From contig DASWAT010000050.1 of NCBI GenBank assembly GCA_036390995.1, positions 1-22,510 of the forward strand: a stretch of 22,510 nt of DNA. The letters run 5' to 3'. This DNA comes from DASQQQ01 sp036390995. Lineage in GTDB: Bacteria; Actinomycetota; UBA4738; HRBIN12. This document shows positions 18,244 through 22,510 of the stretch, piece after piece (positions within the stretch are counted from its first letter, which is position 1; each line of letters opens with the position of its first letter). A program made the position numbers and the translations under genes. The notes beneath the pieces were generated by a model. That model saw only the letters and a list, made by a program, of their open reading frames with translations. It ran no database searches and was not told the origin of the DNA.

Positions 18244-19695
18244 CTACCGTCCGGGCGGAGGCGGCGGAAGTTCACTCTGCGAAGATCCGCTCGGCGCCGC
18301 GGGGATCCGCACCTCCAGCCGTGCTCCGCCGCCCTCGGGCGATCCCGCCAGGACCGTTCCGCCGTGTGCCTCGACGATCGCGGCGACGATCGACAGCCCG
18401 AGACCGGCGCCGCCGTTCGACCGGGAGCGCGACGGGTCGCCGCGGTAGAAACGCTCGAACACGCGCGCGGCAGTCTCCGGGTCCAGGCCGGGTCCCTCGT
18501 CGGCGACCACAAGCACCACGTCGTCGCCGTCGCGGGAAACCCGGACGTGCGCGGCGGCGCCGGGGGGCGTGTGCACCCGCACGTTGTCCAGCAGGTTGTC
18601 CACGACTTGGCGGAGCCGGCCGTCGTCACCCAGCACCACGGCGCCGTCCTCCACCTCGAGGTCGACGGAGCGATCCGGCTCCACGGCGCGGGCCCCGTCC
18701 ACGGCGTCGGCCGCCACGCGCGAGAGGTCGACCCGTTCCCGCTCGAGGGGACGCCCCTGGTCGAGTCGAGCGAGCAAGAGGAGGTCGTCCACCAAGATCC
18801 CCATCCGGGACGCCTCGGCCTCGATGCGTTGCATCGACTTCGCCAGGTCCTCCGGACGCGAGTCCGCGCCGCGCCGGAACAGCTCGGCGTACCCGCGGAT
18901 CGAGGTGAGCGGCGTCCGGAGCTCGTGCGAGGCGTCCGCCACGAAGCGCCGGAGTCGCTGCTCGGAGGCGCGGCGCTCCTCGAACGCCGCCTCGATCTGA
19001 GCCAGCATGGCGTTGAGGGCGAGGCCCAGCCGGCCCACCTCGGTCCGGTCCTCCGCCGGTTCCACGCGACGGGAGAGGTCGCCGGCCGCGATGGCCCCTG
19101 CCGTCTCCCCCATCCCTTCGAGCGGACGGAGCCCCAGCCGGACGAGCCAGAGCGACAGCGCGGCCAGCGCGGCGAGCACCGCAGCGCTCACGGTGATCTC
19201 GGTGAACAGCAGACGGTGCAGCGTGACCCCGACCTGGGTCATCGGGATCGCCACGACGAGGGTCCCGCCGTCCGGCCCGAGCGAGGTGGCCAGCACACGG
19301 TATTCGGGTGGTGCACCGCCCATGGCCGTGGTCGAGAAGGTCCGAACGCTCCGGATGGAGCCTGCGGAGCCGGGCAGCACGGCCGGGAGCGCGGGCGGCA
19401 GCCCGGACCGGTCCCCGTAGCGGAAGAACCGGGCGACCACGGTCTCGCCCGAGGCGTTGCGCAGCTCGGCGTACGTGCCGTCTGGCAGCACCACGTCGGG
19501 AGCGGGCGCAGACGGTCCGAATCCCGCTTCGATCGACAGCGCGTGGGCGGCCGGGTTGCGCGAGGCCACGAGCTGCTCGTCCACCCGATGGACGAGGAAC
19601 GAGGAAAGGAACCGATAGGTGGCCGCATCGGCCACCAGCAATCCGGCCGCCGCCACCAGCACCGTGGTGATCAGCAGACGTGCGCGAAGGGACAC
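18244..19695 (-). CDS. OmpR-partner sensor histidine kinase (HAMP, HisKA)
   Basis: This 483-residue membrane kinase has a first helix at residues 6-26 and an extracytoplasmic region to about 158 (contains SGETVVARFFRYGDRSG and PEYRVLATSLGPDGGTLVVA). A second helix lies near 164-185, followed by a HAMP domain (RLGLRPLEGMGETAGAIAAG to MLAQIEAAFEE). The HisKA helix is FVADASHELRTPLTSIRGYA with phosphoacceptor His257. HATPase boxes are VVDNLLDNVRVHT (N), DEGPGLDP (G1), FERFYRG (F) and GGAGLGLSIV (G2). The start is a GTG at 19695, four bases after the regulator stop, with GGAG upstream, so it is co-translated. A proline-rich tail (SELPPPPPGR) ends the protein. Partner: the OmpR-type regulator at 19700-20428. 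Confidence 0.92.
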   Translation of the reverse strand: MSLRARLLITTVLVAAAGLLVADAATYRFLSSFLVHRVDEQLVASRNPAAHALSIEAGFGPSAPAPDVVLPDGTYAELRNASGETVVARFFRYGDRSGLPPALPAVLPGSAGSIRSVRTFSTTAMGGAPPEYRVLATSLGPDGGTLVVAIPMTQVGVTLHRLLFTEITVSAAVLAALAALSLWLVRLGLRPLEGMGETAGAIAAGDLSRRVEPAEDRTEVGRLGLALNAMLAQIEAAFEERRASEQRLRRFVADASHELRTPLTSIRGYAELFRRGADSRPEDLAKSMQRIEAEASRMGILVDDLLLLARLDQGRPLERERVDLSRVAADAVDGARAVEPDRSVDLEVEDGAVVLGDDGRLRQVVDNLLDNVRVHTPPGAAAHVRVSRDGDDVVLVVADEGPGLDPETAARVFERFYRGDPSRSRSNGGAGLGLSIVAAIVEAHGGTVLAGSPEGGGARLEVRIPAAPSGSSQSELPPPPPGR

Positions 19696-19699
19696 GGTC

Positions 19700-20428
19700 T
19701 CACTCCGGCGGCAGGCGCAGCACGTATCCCACGCCACGTACCGTGTGGAGCAGGTGCGGCTCCCGCACGTCCACCTTCTTGCGAAGGTAGCTGACGTACG
19801 TCTCGACGATCGAGGCGTCCCCTCCGAAGTCGTAGTTCCACACGTGGTCGAGGATCTGCGCCTTCGACAGCACGCGTCGGGGGTTCATCATGAACAGCCG
19901 CAGGAGGTTGAACTCGGTTGGCGTGAGCTCGATCGCCGAACCGCTGCGCCATACCTCGTGGGTGTCCTCGTCCATCTCCAGGTCCTCGAACCTGAGCCGT
20001 GCCCCGGCGTCGGAGGTACCTCGGGCACGGCGCAAGATCGCGCGGATCCGGGCGACGAGCTCCTCCAGGCTGAACGGCTTCGTCACGTAGTCGTCTGCGC
20101 CGATGGTCAGTCCTCGCACCTTGTCCTCGGTGGCGTCGCGGGCCGTGAGGAACAGGACCGGCAGGCGCCGACCCCGGGCCACCAGCCGCTCCTGCACCTG
20201 GAACCCGTCCACGTCCGGCAGCATGATGTCCAGGACGAGGAGGTCCGGCCGGAAGGACTCGACCAGCGCGAGCGCGTTGCGGCCGTCTGCGGCCGAGGCC
20301 ACCTCGAAACCCTCGTACCGAAGGGCGGTGGCCACGAGGTCGGTGATGTACGCCTCGTCGTCGACGACGAGCACGCGGACGGATCCGTCCGGAGGTCGCG
20401 ACCCCGCGTTCGAGGGTGGCGCCGGCAT
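19700..20428 (-). CDS. OmpR/PhoB-family response regulator
   Basis: This 242-residue regulator has a receiver domain (acidic pair VVDDEAY, phosphoacceptor Asp67 in LLVLDIMLPDVDGF, Thr95 in LFLTARD, Lys117 in DYVTKPFS) and a winged-helix DNA-binding domain (IELTPTEFNLLRLFMMNPRR, then YVSYLRKKVD and VRGVGYVLRLPPE). It is close in layout to the MprA/TcrA type regulators of actinobacteria. The ATG at 20428 adds about 17 hydrophilic residues before the receiver; an in-frame GTG (VRVLVVDDE) is an alternative. It lies 12 bases after the SHOCT gene and 4 before the kinase, giving an operon SHOCT-regulator-kinase. Confidence 0.93.
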   Translation of the reverse strand: MPAPPSNAGSRPPDGSVRVLVVDDEAYITDLVATALRYEGFEVASAADGRNALALVESFRPDLLVLDIMLPDVDGFQVQERLVARGRRLPVLFLTARDATEDKVRGLTIGADDYVTKPFSLEELVARIRAILRRARGTSDAGARLRFEDLEMDEDTHEVWRSGSAIELTPTEFNLLRLFMMNPRRVLSKAQILDHVWNYDFGGDASIVETYVSYLRKKVDVREPHLLHTVRGVGYVLRLPPE

Positions 20429-20440
20429 GCGGGTCGCCTC

Positions 20441-20785
20441 CTATCCGTTACCGGCCGGTGGGGACTCGGCCGGCGGCGCGGGGCTCGGCGTGGCCTCGGG
20501 GACGGAGCCGCCCAGATCGTGGGATCGCTGCACGTACTCCTCCCTCGTGATCTGGCCACGAGCGTACTGGAAGCGCACCTCCTCCAGGACGGGATCGTGG
20601 ACGGGCGGAGCGGGGGGGAGGGGACCCGCGGCTGCTGACCCCGTCCTCGGGTGCGAGCTCACCCGCAGCACCGCCCACACGAGCACGCCGATCAGGATCA
20701 CGAACAGCAGGAGCGGGACGAACCCGCCGAAGAAGCCCCACCACCATCCGTGGTCGACCCACCTGGGATCCGGATGCTGGAACAT
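20441..20785 (-). CDS. SHOCT-domain membrane protein
   Basis: This 114-residue protein has a Trp-rich start (MFQHPDPRWVDHGWWWGFFG), one transmembrane helix (about 21-41, VPLLLFVILIGVLVWAVLR), a Pro/Ala linker, and a SHOCT domain (DPVLEEVRFQYARGQITREE, then YVQRSHDLGG, about 64-95), the short C-terminal helix pair found in oligomerising membrane proteins. A disordered Pro-rich tail closes it. ATG 20785 is preferred over GTG 20797, which would sit directly on the AAGGAGG ribosome site; the ATG is 11 bases from it. As first gene of the two-component operon it may be a sensor accessory or envelope protein, which is inference from order. Confidence 0.82.
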   Translation of the reverse strand: MFQHPDPRWVDHGWWWGFFGGFVPLLLFVILIGVLVWAVLRVSSHPRTGSAAAGPLPPAPPVHDPVLEEVRFQYARGQITREEYVQRSHDLGGSVPEATPSPAPPAESPPAGNG

Positions 20786-20876
20786 GTCACCCACCACCTC
20801 CTTGGGTCCACTGGATCACTCGAACCTGGGAGTTGGCTGGGAGACCGCCGAGAGCGTGGCCAGAGGCGGGAGGCGC

Positions 20877-21062
20877 TCAGGCCGTCCCCGGCAGGCCCTG
20901 CCGCCGAACCGGCACGACCTGCTCGACGGTCGACTTCCTCCGCCGGGCTCGTTCGGCGAACATCCGTACCGGCAGCGCGATCGGCGCGACCAGCGCGGCC
21001 AGGACGAGCGCCCCAACGGCCACGAACCTCACGGCTTTCAACGGCCTCGTGTTCACCCTCAC
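20877..21062 (-). CDS. Small membrane protein, unknown function
   Basis: This 61-residue protein has a basic lead (VRVNTRPLKAVR), one helix (FVAVGALVLAALVAPIALPV, about 13-32) and a basic tail (RMFAERARRRKSTVEQVVPV) that ends GLPGTA. The distribution of hydrophobic and positive residues is that of a membrane protein with both ends possibly cytoplasm-facing or N-in. It starts with GTG 21062; an ATG two bases upstream in another frame meets TGA at once. No ribosome site is clear. It is 91 bases upstream of the SHOCT gene on the same strand and could belong to its transcript. Family not recognised. Confidence 0.5.
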   Translation of the reverse strand: MRVNTRPLKAVRFVAVGALVLAALVAPIALPVRMFAERARRRKSTVEQVVPVRRQGLPGTA

Positions 21063-21192
21063 ATGATGTCACCCTGTGCGCTGGTTCCGGGGCCGCGGGC
21101 GGTGCGCAGCGGTAGGCTCCTTCCCCGTGACCGGCGAAGATCCGGCGGGGCGGGCGGCGACGTCGGGCCCGCGTGAGCAGGAGGGAGCGGAG

Positions 21193-21762
21193 ATGGCGGA
21201 GTTCCACGTCGTGCACGAGGGGTACCTGCGGGACGACGACCGCGTTGGATCGACGGTATCGTTCGCACGCGACGGCGATGCGCTCGTGGTGATCGATCCC
21301 GGGCTGGCGGCCGGGCGCTCGGCGATCCTGGATCCGCTCGAAGGCCTCGGCGTCCGATCCGACGACGTGACCGACGTCGTCATCTCCCACCACCATCCCG
21401 ATCACACGCTCAACGTCGCCCTGTTCCCCAACGCCAGGCTCCACGATCACTGGGCGTGGTACCGCAACGACGAATGGGCCAGCCGCCCGGCAGAGGGCTT
21501 CCAGGTCGCACCGACGATCCGGCTGATCGAGACGCCGGGCCACACCCCGCAGGACATCTCGACCCTCGTCCAGACCGATGACGGCCTCGTGGTCTGCACC
21601 CACCTGTGGTGGCAGGCCGACGGGCCCGAAGAGGACCCGTACGCGCCGGACCCCGAGCTCCTGCACCGCAACCGAGAGCGTGTGCTCGGCCTGCCCGGCC
21701 TCGTTCGGATCGTCCCGGGTCACGGCCCCGCGTTCTCCCCGGACGCCGCCACGCCGCACTAG
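21193..21762 (+). CDS. Metallo-beta-lactamase-fold hydrolase
   Basis: This 189-residue hydrolase has the MBL fold. The metal motif is VISHHHPDHTLN, giving His66, His68, Asp70 and His71. The next ligand is His117 in ETPGHTPQDIS, and the last is the His in VPGHGPAF near residue 178. The bridging aspartate usually found in a G-D pair is replaced: the strand reads VVCTHLWWQ, with Thr136-His137, so the metal site may be mononuclear or altered. The length is short, as in MBLAC1-like or glyoxalase II-like single-domain enzymes. The GGAG before ATG 21193 supports the start; TAGGCT at 21113-21118 may be its -10 box. The substrate is unknown. Confidence 0.87.
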   Translation: MAEFHVVHEGYLRDDDRVGSTVSFARDGDALVVIDPGLAAGRSAILDPLEGLGVRSDDVTDVVISHHHPDHTLNVALFPNARLHDHWAWYRNDEWASRPAEGFQVAPTIRLIETPGHTPQDISTLVQTDDGLVVCTHLWWQADGPEEDPYAPDPELLHRNRERVLGLPGLVRIVPGHGPAFSPDAATPH

Positions 21763-21834
21763 GCGTCGGGGCCTCGCGGGCTCCCGCACTGGCCGGTAGC
21801 TCATGGTGTTGATGGTCGTCGGAGGCGGCGCCTA

Positions 21835-21972
21835 CTACCCCTGGAAGAAGCTCTCAGATGCCGACGGCTCGATGTGGAGCGAGCGCACGTCCGACGCACC
21901 GTCCGGGGTCCCCGCCGGAGCCCCGAAGGCCGCCGCGTCGAGCTCGCCCGCTCCCACCCCGCGGAGGTGCAT
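21835..21972 (-). CDS. Doubtful small ORF in a 282-base intergenic gap
   Basis: Between the MBL gene and the beta-helix gene the only protein-like frame is a 45-residue minus-strand one: MHLRGVGAGELDAAAFGAPA, then DGASDVRSLHIEPSASESFF and QG. It has neither a clear ribosome site nor a recognised family and may be chance. The rest of the gap (21763-22044) should hold the promoter of the beta-helix gene; no convincing -10/-35 pair or terminator was found. Confidence 0.22.
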   Translation of the reverse strand: MHLRGVGAGELDAAAFGAPAGTPDGASDVRSLHIEPSASESFFQG

Positions 21973-22044
21973 CTGGGACCCGCGGCTACCGTGGTCGGTA
22001 CCCTTGGAGTCATCCTGGCGAGGAAGAGCGGAAGGTGCGGAGCG

Positions 22045-22510
22045 GTGCACCGGCGCGGGAGGCAAGCGGCGGTGGTCGCGGCCTCGGTGCTCGCTGCGAC
22101 GGTGCTCCTAGCCGTCGTGCTCCTGTGGGGGAACCGGGGGGACCGGTCGCGGACGGAAACCCTCACCGTTCCACCACCGACCGGCGCGATCGACGACACC
22201 CTGCTTGCCGACTTCTTCTCGGGGGTGCCGAGCGGCGCGGCCGTCGCGTTTCCGGCCGGTGCCGTGTATCGCATCGACTCGACCTTCTGCCTGTGCTCAC
22301 GCACAGACCTGCGGGTGGACGGCAACGGTGCCTCGATCGTGGCGGCCACGGAAGGCTCCCAGTCCCGGTCGAACCTGCTGATCAAGGACTCCACCGGGAT
22401 CACGATCCACGACCTATCGGTCGTCGGCGCGAACGCCCAGGCCGGGCTGTCCGATCAGGCCTGGCGTCCGGCGTTCGCGTTCCAGCACGGCTTCTCCATC
22501 CGCGACTCGT
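22045..22510 (+). CDS. Secreted right-handed beta-helix protein (partial, runs off the window)
   Basis: A frame opening with GTG at 22045 stays open to the window end (155 codons). It has a basic start (VHRRGRQ), a hydrophobic segment (AAVVAASVLAATVLLAVVLL, residues 8-27) acting as signal anchor, and a Ser/Thr/Pro linker. Then comes a pectate-lyase-like beginning: GAAVAFPAGAVYRIDSTFCL (minimising a profile of deposition on a parallel beta-helix), LRVDGNGASIVAA, and SNLLIKDSTGITIHDLSVVG, with the repeating I/V-x-I-x-D/N pattern of beta-helix coils. GGAAGG lies about 7 bases before the GTG. Relatives are extracellular polysaccharide-active or adhesion proteins; catalytic residues would lie beyond the window. 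Confidence 0.8.
   Translation, partial: MHRRGRQAAVVAASVLAATVLLAVVLLWGNRGDRSRTETLTVPPPTGAIDDTLLADFFSGVPSGAAVAFPAGAVYRIDSTFCLCSRTDLRVDGNGASIVAATEGSQSRSNLLIKDSTGITIHDLSVVGANAQAGLSDQAWRPAFAFQHGFSIRDS

Noticed and set aside
18364..19794. A 476-codon plus-strand open frame opposite the second histidine kinase
   Set aside because: Low-complexity antisense shadow; the kinase on the minus strand has all catalytic boxes.
20786..20797. GTG at 20797 as start of the SHOCT protein
   Set aside because: It abuts the AAGGAGG site with no spacing; ATG 20785 has normal spacing.
1..22510. CRISPR arrays, tRNA or rRNA genes, IS elements, prophage
   Set aside because: No regularly spaced repeats, cloverleaf-like segments, transposase or phage motifs were seen on either strand.

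Overview
The window is high-GC DNA with compact, often translationally coupled genes, frequent GTG starts and leaderless promoters with TAnnnT -10 boxes. The gene families (ECF42/DGPF remnants, SigG-type sigma with a SnoaL-like tail, ZAS anti-sigma, PF13796 histidine kinase, SHOCT protein, CxxxxC...CWLH mini-proteins) point to an uncultured or little-studied Actinomycetota lineage. No phage, IS, CRISPR, tRNA or rRNA was found.

Layout. 1-1650 is a decayed locus. It holds fragments of SRPBCC, DHFR-like, DGPF/YCII and ECF42 sigma genes, with an intact secreted Ig-like protein gene lying between two of the fragments. 1661-5039 is a redox island. On the minus strand, redoxin, a freestanding DsbD-alpha-like protein and OsmC are coupled by 4-nt overlaps. 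Divergently, an ECF sigma, its HxxxCxxC anti-sigma and an ArsM-like methyltransferase follow one another. A perfect 8-bp inverted repeat lies between the two transcripts. 5188-9394 holds housekeeping and accessory enzymes: nitroreductase, SigG-like sigma overlapping a STAS gene, YCII, AlkA-type glycosylase and arylamine N-acetyltransferase. 9557-13683 has a NarL-type two-component pair, a tiny membrane protein, a flavodoxin and an MFS transporter. 13699-15305 has thymidine kinase and a cluster of three zinc-binding mini-proteins driven by two copies of a duplicated promoter plus leader. 15795-18204 has a second flavodoxin, a cold-shock protein, a basic hypothetical protein, a CDF-like transporter and a 2TM protein. 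18244-21062 is a SHOCT protein, OmpR-type regulator and histidine kinase operon with a small membrane protein upstream. The right end has an MBL-fold hydrolase and the start of a secreted beta-helix protein.

The strongest novelty is the ArsM-like methyltransferase. An in-frame TGA at 4815-4817 sits exactly where the family has its catalytic cysteine. The frame stays open for 73 more codons with clear family homology, and a 7-bp hairpin with a GU-containing loop follows at SECIS-like distance. I read it as a probable selenoprotein; two other arsenic-binding cysteines of the family are replaced (Val54, Gly143). The second candidate is the duplicated leader (same 109-nt spacing from -10 box to start codon in both copies), which can fold over the ribosome binding site in front of the zinc mini-proteins. 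No database search or folding program was run; family assignments rest on recognised motifs.
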